Origin: an uncultured Alphaproteobacteria bacterium
GTDB taxonomy: Bacteria > Pseudomonadota > Alphaproteobacteria > Caulobacterales > Caulobacteraceae
DNA: 9,477 bases
Reading direction: 5' to 3'
Assembly (NCBI GenBank): GCA_903928755.1
Contig: CAIYSH010000133.1
Coordinates: 1-9,477 of the forward strand
Of the stretch, positions 1 through 6,413 are shown one piece after another (the stretch's first letter is position 1; each line of letters starts with the position of its first letter). The notes beneath the pieces are model-generated. The model was given only the letters and a program-made list of their open reading frames with translations. It searched no databases and was not told the DNA's origin. The position numbers and the translations under genes were made by a program.

Positions 1-1477
1 ACTTTCCCTCATTACCTACGCGCCCCTGTTGGGCGTGGCGGCGATCCTGGCCCTGCGGTTCTTCGGAAAGTCCGAAGATGCGAAGTTGGTCGACACCGCC
101 AAATGGATGGCGCTGGTCACGACGCTGACGACCCTGGCCCTCACAGTCGTGCTGACGGCAAGGTTTGACCGTGCGAATCCCGGCTTCCAGTTCATGGAAA
201 GCGTGCCCTGGTTTGCCGGTCTGCATTACGCCATGGCTGTAGACGGCATTTCGGTGCTCTTCGTCCTGCTGACGGCCTTCCTGATGCCGATCTGTATCCT
301 GGCCTCATGGAAGTCGATCGAGACCCGTGTTCTGGAATACCTGATCGCCTTCCTGATCCTGGAGACCCTGGTCATCGGCGTGTTCTGCGCCATGGATCTG
401 GTGCTTTTCTATACCTTCTTCGAATTCGGCCTGGTGCCCATGTTCCTGATTATCGGGATCTGGGGTGGCAAGCGCCGGGTCTATGCCGCCTTCAAATTCT
501 TCCTCTATACCCTGCTGGGCTCTGTCCTCATGCTGGCCGCCATCCTGGCCATGATCAGCATTGCCCATACCAGCTCCATCCCCGAACTGATGGCCTACAA
601 GTTCGCCCCGGGGCTCCAGAACTGGCTCTGGCTGGCCTTCTTCGCCTCGTTTGCGGTGAAAATGCCCATGTGGCCGGTGCACACCTGGCTGCCCGACGCG
701 CACGTGGAAGCACCGACGGCGGGCTCGGTCATTCTGGCGGGCATCCTCCTGAAGATGGGCGGTTATGGCTTCCTTCGCTTCTCCCTGCCCATGTTCCCTG
801 AGGCCTCGGCGGCCTTTACGCCCCTGGTTTTTGGCCTGAGCGTCATCGCCATTGTCTATACTTCGCTGGTGGCCTTCCGGCAGACCGACATCAAGAAGCT
901 GATTGCCTATTCCTCGGTGGCGCACATGGGCTTCGTGACCATGGGGATCTTCTCGGGCAATGCCATCGGCGTGCAGGGAGCGATCTTCCAGATGCTGAGC
1001 CACGGGGTGATTTCCGGGGCGCTCTTCCTGTGCGTCGGTGTGGTCTATGACCGGATGCACACCCGGGAAATCTCATTCTATGGCGGGCTCGTGAACCGCA
1101 TGCCGTGGTATGCTGCGGTCTTCATGCTGTTCACCATGGGAAATGTCGGCCTTCCCGGCACATCAGGCTTTGTCGGCGAGATCATGACCATGACAGGGGC
1201 CTATCATGCCTCGACCTGGACGGCCCTTGTCGCCGCATCGGGGGTGATCTTCTCGGCGGTTTATGCCCTCAGCCTCTATCGGCGGACGGTCTTCGGCGAG
1301 ATGACCAATCCCGCCCTGGCCGCCATTACCGATCTGGACATGCGGGAAATCATCATCTTCACGCCGCTGATCCTGTCGACCCTCTATCTCGGCGTCCAGC
1401 CGGGCGTCGTCTTCCACATCACCCAGGCTTCGGTCGACCATCTGGTTTCGGCCTATCATGCGTTTTCCGGCGCTTAG
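1..1477 (+). CDS. nuoM: NADH-quinone oxidoreductase subunit M (5' end cut by window edge)
   Basis: NuoM is one of the three antiporter-like, proton-pumping subunits in the membrane arm of respiratory complex I. The frame is open to the left edge and reads LSLITYAPLLG from base 2, which matches a typical NuoM N-terminus. The true start is therefore just upstream, with probably fewer than 15 residues missing; the TTG at 29 is internal. About 491 residues are visible, close to the family length of about 500, and most are hydrophobic membrane helices. Visible signatures: YTFFEFGLVPMFL with the conserved membrane glutamate (codon 422-424), FAVKMPMWPVHTWLPDAH with the pumping lysine (659-661), LLKMGGYG with a second lysine (752-754), DIKKLIAYSSVAHMG, and GLPGTSGFVGE. 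These correspond to the E. coli NuoM residues E144, K234 and K265. The stop is TAG at 1475-1477, 10 nt before nuoN. Family identity is very secure. Confidence 0.97.
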   Translation, partial: LSLITYAPLLGVAAILALRFFGKSEDAKLVDTAKWMALVTTLTTLALTVVLTARFDRANPGFQFMESVPWFAGLHYAMAVDGISVLFVLLTAFLMPICILASWKSIETRVLEYLIAFLILETLVIGVFCAMDLVLFYTFFEFGLVPMFLIIGIWGGKRRVYAAFKFFLYTLLGSVLMLAAILAMISIAHTSSIPELMAYKFAPGLQNWLWLAFFASFAVKMPMWPVHTWLPDAHVEAPTAGSVILAGILLKMGGYGFLRFSLPMFPEASAAFTPLVFGLSVIAIVYTSLVAFRQTDIKKLIAYSSVAHMGFVTMGIFSGNAIGVQGAIFQMLSHGVISGALFLCVGVVYDRMHTREISFYGGLVNRMPWYAAVFMLFTMGNVGLPGTSGFVGEIMTMTGAYHASTWTALVAASGVIFSAVYALSLYRRTVFGEMTNPALAAITDLDMREIIIFTPLILSTLYLGVQPGVVFHITQASVDHLVSAYHAFSGA

Positions 1478-1483
1478 GGGGGG
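1477..1483 (+). promoter_or_regulatory. Ribosome binding site of nuoN (run of seven G)
   Basis: Seven consecutive G, beginning with the last base of the nuoM stop codon, lie four bases before the ATG at 1488. The run can pair with the CCUCC anti-Shine-Dalgarno sequence. It supports the start at 1488 rather than an in-frame ATG at 1458 inside nuoM. Confidence 0.7.
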
Positions 1484-1487
1484 ACCT

Positions 1488-2924
1488 ATGCTGATCAATC
1501 TTGCCCTGGCTTATCCTGAGCTTCTGCTGGCGGCTTCGGCCCTGTGTCTGCTGGTGTTCGGGGCCTTCAATCCCAAGGCGACCGGGGCTGTCGGCCTGCT
1601 GGCCGTCCTGACCCTGATCGGCGCTGCGGCGATTTCCGCCTTCGGTGCCCATGGGGGCAGCGCATTTTCCGGAAGCCTCAAGGGGGATGCTGCGGCCGCC
1701 TATGCCAGCGTCGCCATCTATCTGGCCAGCGCTGCGGCCATACCGCTTGGCGGAAACTGGTTCGCCCGCAAGGGCGTTGCGACCTTCGAGTTTCCCGTCC
1801 TGATTTTACTGGCAGCCCTTGGCATGGGCATGATGGTCAGTGCCGGCGACCTGATCGCCCTCTATATCGGCATTGAGCTTCAGTCCCTGGCCCTCTATGT
1901 GCTCGCTGCGATGTATCGCGATGACCTGAAGGCTTCGGAAGCCGGCCTGAAGTATTTCGTTCTCGGGGCCCTGTCGTCGGGCATGCTGCTCTATGGCTCT
2001 TCCCTGATCTATGGATTCGCCGGGTCGACCCGGTTTGAAGATATTGCCGCTGCCGTCCACCAGGGTGCCCACACCGGCGTGCTGTTCGGTCTGATCTTCC
2101 TGATCTGCGGTCTGGCCTTCAAGGTCTCGGCCGCGCCCTTCCACATGTGGACCCCGGATGTCTATGAAGGCGCGCCAACGCCAGTTGTCGGCTTCTTCGC
2201 CGGTGCACCAAAGCTGGCGGCCATGGTGCTGTTTGCGAGGGTTCTCTACGAGTGCTTCCCCGGTGCCATTGCCCAGTGGCGTCAGGTGCTGATCATCCTG
2301 GCCCTGGCTTCGATTACCGTCGGGGCCTTCGCGGGTCTGAACCAGAACAACCTCAAGCGCCTGTGGGCCTATTCCTCCATTGCCAATGTCGGTTATGCCA
2401 TTCTCGGCCTGGCTGCTGGCAATGCTGAGGGCGTCCAGGCCATGCTGGTCTTCATGGTGCTCTACATTGTCGACGTGACAGGTTTCTTTGCCTGTCTCAC
2501 GGCCCTGTCGCGGCAGGGCAAGGCCATGGAAACCATCGAGGACATGGCCGGCCTGTTTAAGGAACAGCCCGGGATTGCTCTGGCCATGACGGCTTTCTCG
2601 CTTTCAGCCCTTGGTCTTCCCCCCTTCTCGGGTTTCTTCGCCAAGTTCTATGTTTTCAAGGCAGCGATTGCCCTGGGGGATCCCATGCTCATGTGGGCGG
2701 CGATTGCCGGCCTGGTCGGGAGCGTCGTGGCCGCGTTCTATTACCTGCGCCTGATCCGGGCCATGTGGTTCCAACCCTCAGCCGGGTCTACGGACACGCC
2801 GCCTGTGGATGCGAAAGTCCTGGCGCTTGGGGCGGCGCTGTTCACGGCACCGGTTGTCTGGGTTGCGCTCAACCTGATTGATACCCAGGCCCGTCTGGCC
2901 GCTGCGGCGTTCGGCCTCAACTAG
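1488..2924 (+). CDS. nuoN: NADH-quinone oxidoreductase subunit N
   Basis: NuoN is the antiporter-like complex I subunit nearest the quinone-binding end of the membrane arm; it takes part in proton translocation. I start it at ATG 1488 (478 residues, normal family length) because a G-rich ribosome site precedes it and MLINLALAYPELLLAAS fits the family N-terminus. The ATG at 1458 would add ten residues inside nuoM. The sequence is a series of hydrophobic helices. Conserved polar sites: GIELQSLALY with Glu120; FKVSAAPFHMWTPDVYEGAPT with Lys202; APKLAAM with Lys232; NNLKRLWAYSSIANVGY with Lys280; and GLPPFSGFFAKFYVF near the C-terminus. These match the charged residues along the central axis of the family. 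A TTA leucine codon at 1806-1808 is unusual for such a GC-rich gene. The TAG stop at 2922-2924 directly abuts the GTG start of birA. nuo operons usually end with nuoM-nuoN, so nuoN is probably the last complex I gene. Confidence 0.97.
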   Translation: MLINLALAYPELLLAASALCLLVFGAFNPKATGAVGLLAVLTLIGAAAISAFGAHGGSAFSGSLKGDAAAAYASVAIYLASAAAIPLGGNWFARKGVATFEFPVLILLAALGMGMMVSAGDLIALYIGIELQSLALYVLAAMYRDDLKASEAGLKYFVLGALSSGMLLYGSSLIYGFAGSTRFEDIAAAVHQGAHTGVLFGLIFLICGLAFKVSAAPFHMWTPDVYEGAPTPVVGFFAGAPKLAAMVLFARVLYECFPGAIAQWRQVLIILALASITVGAFAGLNQNNLKRLWAYSSIANVGYAILGLAAGNAEGVQAMLVFMVLYIVDVTGFFACLTALSRQGKAMETIEDMAGLFKEQPGIALAMTAFSLSALGLPPFSGFFAKFYVFKAAIALGDPMLMWAAIAGLVGSVVAAFYYLRLIRAMWFQPSAGSTDTPPVDAKVLALGAALFTAPVVWVALNLIDTQARLAAAAFGLN

Positions 2925-3662
2925 GTGGCCGCGACGCGGATCGAGGCGCACACCGAGCTGGACTCCACAAATTCCGAGGCTCGGCGACGGGCCGAGGCCG
3001 GAGAGGTCGGGCCCCTCTGGATTACGGCGCTTACCCAGACCGCGGGCCGGGGGCGGCGGGGGCGTAACTGGGAAACCGTGTCGGGAAATCTGGCGGCAAC
3101 CCTGCTTTTCACGACACAATTGCCCCCAGGCGAGGCCGCCCAGGTGTCCTTCGTTGCGGCCCTGGCTGCGGCAGACCTTGCGGATCACTATCTGGGGACC
3201 GCCGCCAGCGCCGTAAAATGGCCGAATGATCTGATGATTGCCGGGCGCAAGGCGGCCGGGATCCTGGTGGAGTCCGGGACCCGGGGCGATGGTTCCCTAT
3301 GGCTGGCTGTTGGGATGGGCATCAATCTTGCCCACGCACCGGCCGCCGTCGAACGGCCTGCCATCGCCTTTGCCGAGGTCCTGAACGGGCCGCCCCCCCA
3401 GCCGCTGCAGGCGCTTGAAATCCTTTCGGAAAAATTTGAAATCTGGCGTGACCTCTGGTCCGGGTCCGGCTTTGCGCCGATTGCAAAAGCCTGGTCCGAC
3501 CGGGCCTTCGGACTTGGTCAACCCTGTGAGGCGCGTCTTCCCAACCAGACCCACCGGGGTGTGGCAGAGGGGCTTGATGTTGACGGTGCCCTGCGTCTGC
3601 GCTTGGCCGATGGCGCGGTTCTGCGCATAACGGCCGGCGATGTATTCTTTGGGGGGGGCTGA
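2925..3662 (+). CDS. birA: Biotin--[acetyl-CoA-carboxylase] ligase, monofunctional
   Basis: This cytoplasmic enzyme activates biotin with ATP to biotinyl-AMP and transfers it to the carboxyl-carrier lysine of biotin-dependent carboxylases. The 245 residues contain the catalytic and C-terminal domains only. No N-terminal helix-turn-helix is present, so it should be a group I ligase without the repressor function of E. coli BirA. Motifs: LDSTNSEARRRAEAG (residues 12-26), the biotinyl-AMP loop GRGRRGR (41-47), KWPND (98-102), the RKAAGILVE segment with Lys109, and GINL (132-135). A small C-terminal beta domain follows, ending in GGG. The start is forced: the TAG of nuoN is the preceding codon in the same frame, and DSTN must lie close to the N-terminus, leaving GTG 2925 as the only reasonable choice. 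No clear Shine-Dalgarno sequence precedes it, so translation probably depends on ribosomes finishing nuoN. Confidence 0.94.
   Translation: MAATRIEAHTELDSTNSEARRRAEAGEVGPLWITALTQTAGRGRRGRNWETVSGNLAATLLFTTQLPPGEAAQVSFVAALAAADLADHYLGTAASAVKWPNDLMIAGRKAAGILVESGTRGDGSLWLAVGMGINLAHAPAAVERPAIAFAEVLNGPPPQPLQALEILSEKFEIWRDLWSGSGFAPIAKAWSDRAFGLGQPCEARLPNQTHRGVAEGLDVDGALRLRLADGAVLRITAGDVFFGGG
3651..3658 (+). promoter_or_regulatory. Ribosome binding site of coaX (run of eight G)
   Basis: Eight consecutive G encode the last glycines of birA and end four bases before the coaX ATG at 3663. The spacing is the same as for the G run before nuoN. The tract can act as the coaX Shine-Dalgarno sequence, and as a homopolymer it is also a likely site of replication or transcription slippage. 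Confidence 0.6.
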
Positions 3663-4436
3663 ATGCTTCTCGCGATCGAGCAAGGCAATACCAATACCCT
3701 GTTCGCCATCCACGATGGCGAGGCATGGACCTCCCAGTGGCGGGCTGCGACGGAGTCAAGCCGCACGGCCGATGAGTATGCCGTCTGGCTGTTCCAGCTT
3801 CTGGCCATGGCTGGCTTGAATTTCTCAATGCTGGACGCCTGCATCATATCGAGTGTGGTGCCGCAGTCGATTTTCAATCTGCGCAATCTTGCCCGCCGCT
3901 ATCTGCATGTGGAGCCCGTGGTGATCGGCGAGAATGCCGACCTGGGCATTCCCGTGCGGATCGACAAGCCATCCGAGGCGGGGGCTGACCGGCTGGTCAA
4001 CGCCATTGGTGCCCATGCGGTCTATTCCGGCCCCCTCATTGTCATCGACAGTGGAACGGCCACGACCTTTGATGTCATTGCTGCAGATGGCGGGTTCGAA
4101 GGCGGGGTTATTGCGCCGGGCATCAACCTTTCCATGGAAGCCCTGCACGCTGCAGCCGCAAAGCTGCCGCGGGTGGCGATCCAGAAACCAGCCCGGGTCA
4201 TCGGCAAGGATACGGTCGGTGCCATGCAGGCTGGGGTCTTCTGGGGCTATATCGCCCTGATCGAGGGGCTGATCGCCCGGATCAAGGCAGAATACCCTGA
4301 ACCCATGACCGTGGTCGCCACAGGCGGGGTCGCCTCCCTGTTCCACGGTGCCACCGACACCATTGATCACTTCGATCCCGACCTCACCATTCGCGGCCTG
4401 CTGGAAATCCACAGGCGCAACTCCCCCAAGGCATAA
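3663..4436 (+). CDS. coaX: Type III pantothenate kinase
   Basis: CoaX phosphorylates pantothenate to 4'-phosphopantothenate with ATP, the first committed step of coenzyme A synthesis, in the cytoplasm. The 257 residues have the normal family length and the ASKHA (actin-like) fold motifs: MLLAIEQGNTNT at the N-terminus, SSVVPQ (63-68), DKPSEAGADR (101-110) with the expected catalytic Asp109, IDSGTATTFD (128-137) with Asp129, and GGVIAPGINLSMEAL (147-161). ATGGVA (219-224) lies in the C-terminal lobe. The usual first motif is DxGNT; here the acid is Glu6 rather than Asp. The type III enzyme, unlike the E. coli CoaA type, is normally not feedback-inhibited by CoA. ATG 3663 follows the birA TGA directly, in the same frame, and the family N-terminus begins exactly there. 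The stop TAA (4434-4436) is in turn followed immediately by rnj. Confidence 0.96.
   Translation: MLLAIEQGNTNTLFAIHDGEAWTSQWRAATESSRTADEYAVWLFQLLAMAGLNFSMLDACIISSVVPQSIFNLRNLARRYLHVEPVVIGENADLGIPVRIDKPSEAGADRLVNAIGAHAVYSGPLIVIDSGTATTFDVIAADGGFEGGVIAPGINLSMEALHAAAAKLPRVAIQKPARVIGKDTVGAMQAGVFWGYIALIEGLIARIKAEYPEPMTVVATGGVASLFHGATDTIDHFDPDLTIRGLLEIHRRNSPKA
4428..4431 (+). promoter_or_regulatory. Ribosome binding site of rnj (AAGG)
   Basis: AAGG, five bases before the ATG at 4437 and inside the last codons of coaX, is a modest Shine-Dalgarno match. It supports this start for ribonuclease J even though no untranslated bases separate the two genes. Confidence 0.45.
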
Positions 4437-6119
4437 ATGGCCAAACTCAAAGCTGACGACGAACTCGTATTCCTGCCCCTGGGCGGATCCAACGAGATCG
4501 GCATGAATTTCAATCTCTATGGCTTCGGGCCGCCCCATGACCGCAAGTGGATCGTCGTCGACCTCGGCGTCACCTTTGGCGACCAGACGACCCCAGGTGT
4601 TGAACTTATCCTGCCTGATCCTGAATTCATTGAGGAGCACGCCAAAAACATCCTCGGGATCGTCCTGACCCATGCGCATGAGGATCACATCGGCGCGGTG
4701 GCCTGGCTCTGGCCGCGCCTGCGTGCCCCGCTCTATGCCACCCCTTTTACCGCCTTCCTGCTTCGGGAAAAGCTTCGGGAAAAGGGCCTGGCCGACGAAG
4801 CCCCGATTACTGTGGTGCCCCTTGATGGGCATATCTCCCTCGGCCCGTTCGAGCTGGACCTGATCACCCTGACCCATTCCATCCCCGAACCCAATGGGCT
4901 GGCCATTCGCACGCCCCTGGGTACGGTCCTGCACACGGGCGACTGGAAGATTGACCCCAATCCCTTGCTGGGGGCTGTCACTGATGATGCTGCCCTGCGC
5001 AGGCTGGGGGATGAAGGCGTCCTGGCCATGGTCTGTGACTCCACCAATGTCTTTGTAGACGGTCATGCCGGATCCGAAGCCGATGTCCGGGTGGCCATGA
5101 CCGACCTGATCGCCGGTCTGAAGGGCAAGGTTGCTGTGGCCTGCTTTGCGTCCAATGTGGCCCGTATGGATTCCGTGATCCGCGCCGCTGAAGCTGCTGG
5201 CCGTCGGGTCGCCCTGGTCGGCCGTTCCATGCATCGCATGGCCGCCGCCGCCAAATCGGTTGGCCTTATGAGCGACATCAAGGAGTTCCTGACGGAGCCT
5301 CAGGCGGCGGGCTTTCCCAAGGACAAGGTGCTCTACCTCTGCACCGGCAGTCAGGGCGAGCCTCGCGCCGCCCTGTTCCGCATTGCCGATGGCACCCATC
5401 AGAGTGTCCGTCTGGGGGCAGGGGACAGTGTCGTCTTTTCGTCCCGGGTCATTCCCGGCAATGAAGTGCCGATCCGCAACCTGCAGAACCGCCTCGCCGA
5501 CCAGGGGGTGCGCCTCTACACCGAGCGGGACCATCCGGGCATTCACGTTTCTGGCCACCCCTGCCGCGATGAGTTGGCCCAGATGTATGCCTGGGCCCGG
5601 CCGACCATTGCCGTGCCGACCCATGGCGAGCGTCGCCACCTGCTTGAGCATGCTGCTTTCGCCGAGGATCTTCAGGTTCCTCAGACCGTCACGCCGCGCA
5701 ATGGCGACATGGTCCGCCTGGCTCCTGGCCGGGCGGGCATTATTGATGAAGTGCCTGCGGGCCGCATCTATGTGGACGGTGGCGTTCTGACCCCGGAGAA
5801 CGGCGACGCCCTGCGCGAGCGCCGCCATGCCGCCTTCAACGGCATGCTGACCGTGGCCGTCGTGCTGGATGGCCGCGGCAAGATCGCCTCTGGCCCGCAG
5901 GTTCGAGCAGTGGGATTGCCTGCTGATGCCGACTATCCCATGGATGAGGTTCTCGATGACCTGGCAGACGAGGCCGAAAAGGCCCTGTCGCGCCTGTCTG
6001 GTGATGACCGTGAAGTAGACGATATCGTCGAAGCAGCCCTGTCACGCACCATCAAGAAGGCTGGACACAGGATCTGGGGACGCAGGCCGGTGGTCGAAAC
6101 GACGGTATTGCGGATATGA
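4437..6119 (+). CDS. rnj: Ribonuclease J
   Basis: RNase J is a zinc-dependent metallo-beta-lactamase/beta-CASP nuclease with 5'-to-3' exonuclease and endonuclease activity in mRNA decay and rRNA 5'-end maturation. The protein has 560 residues, the usual family size. Metal-site motifs: HAHEDH at 79-84, THSIP with His147, and HTGDW with Asp169. CDSTN (200-204) is the family-specific loop after the first half. The beta-CASP part includes GSQGEP (304-309), SRVIPGNE, HVSGH (370-374) and PTHGE (394-398). The rest is the C-terminal domain that assists dimerisation and activity. The start MAKLKADDELVFLPLGG has the normal family N-terminus, and the ATG touches the coaX stop. The stop TGA overlaps the next ATG by 4 nt. 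In alphaproteobacteria RNase J commonly coexists with RNase E and trims 23S rRNA 5' ends; that role here is inferred from the family. Confidence 0.97.
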   Translation: MAKLKADDELVFLPLGGSNEIGMNFNLYGFGPPHDRKWIVVDLGVTFGDQTTPGVELILPDPEFIEEHAKNILGIVLTHAHEDHIGAVAWLWPRLRAPLYATPFTAFLLREKLREKGLADEAPITVVPLDGHISLGPFELDLITLTHSIPEPNGLAIRTPLGTVLHTGDWKIDPNPLLGAVTDDAALRRLGDEGVLAMVCDSTNVFVDGHAGSEADVRVAMTDLIAGLKGKVAVACFASNVARMDSVIRAAEAAGRRVALVGRSMHRMAAAAKSVGLMSDIKEFLTEPQAAGFPKDKVLYLCTGSQGEPRAALFRIADGTHQSVRLGAGDSVVFSSRVIPGNEVPIRNLQNRLADQGVRLYTERDHPGIHVSGHPCRDELAQMYAWARPTIAVPTHGERRHLLEHAAFAEDLQVPQTVTPRNGDMVRLAPGRAGIIDEVPAGRIYVDGGVLTPENGDALRERRHAAFNGMLTVAVVLDGRGKIASGPQVRAVGLPADADYPMDEVLDDLADEAEKALSRLSGDDREVDDIVEAALSRTIKKAGHRIWGRRPVVETTVLRI

Positions 6120-6385
6120 CCCCTGGCGAGATCCCTCGTCCATTCGCGCGCATCGTGCCCGTGCTGAAGATGTGGTCCCTGCTGCTGGCCGGAATGGCGC
6201 TGTCCGGCTGTGTTGCAGCTGCAGCGACAGGCGTGGTCGTGGGGGTTACAGGTGCCGTGGTCGGGACCGGGGCAAAGGCTGTGGTTGCCACCGGCAAGGC
6301 CATAATTCCTGGCGAGAGCAAGGCTGACCGGGAGAAGCGGGAATACCGTGAGTGGCAGGCTGCCAGGAAGAAGGCGAAGAAGTAG
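6116..6385 (+). CDS. Small predicted lipoprotein, glycine-zipper type, unknown function
   Basis: I do not recognise this 89-residue protein. A hydrophobic stretch MWSLLLAGMALSGC (19-32) ends in a lipobox (LSGC, Cys32), so signal peptidase II cleavage and lipid attachment are likely. The mature part begins with an Ala/Gly/Val-rich segment (33-65) with glycines at 39, 43, 46, 50 and 52, resembling a glycine zipper. It ends in a strongly charged, mostly basic helix-like tail (68-89) with many Lys, Arg and Glu. The ATG at 6116 overlaps the rnj stop as ATGA, which suggests translational coupling, but no good Shine-Dalgarno sequence is visible. Internal starts, such as GTG 6161 (giving MLKMWSLLL...) or ATG 6170, would give a more usual signal-peptide length. 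It may be the last gene of the operon. The existence of the gene is likely; the exact start and role are uncertain. Confidence 0.7.
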   Translation: MTPGEIPRPFARIVPVLKMWSLLLAGMALSGCVAAAATGVVVGVTGAVVGTGAKAVVATGKAIIPGESKADREKREYREWQAARKKAKK

Positions 6386-6413
6386 TTCCTGAGCCAATCC
6401 CAAGATCGCGAAG

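Noticed and set aside
29..31. TTG at 29 as the start of nuoM.
   Set aside because: The frame is open to the window edge, and the preceding residues LSLITYAPL match the normal NuoM N-terminus, so the real start is upstream.
305..1060. A 251-codon minus-strand open frame antisense to nuoM.
   Set aside because: It has the same codon-complement phase as nuoM and a composition rich in His, Gln, Asp and Gly that is typical of antisense shadows. nuoM is unambiguous on the other strand.
1458..1487. ATG at 1458 as the start of nuoN.
   Set aside because: It lies inside nuoM and adds ten residues not expected in the family; the ATG at 1488 has a strong G-rich ribosome site.
2925..3662. BirA as a biotin-operon repressor.
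   Set aside because: No N-terminal winged-helix domain is present; the protein begins almost directly at the catalytic domain, so a DNA-binding repressor role is not supported.
3825..5828. A 667-codon open frame on the minus strand, antisense to coaX and rnj.
   Set aside because: Its codons are the exact complements of the sense codons, so its stops correspond to TTA, CTA and TCA. These are avoided in this GC-rich genome, and coaX and rnj share one phase, which extends the open stretch across both. It ends precisely at a TCA serine codon of coaX (3825-3827). The predicted protein has no recognisable domain, while the sense strand encodes textbook CoaX and RNase J.
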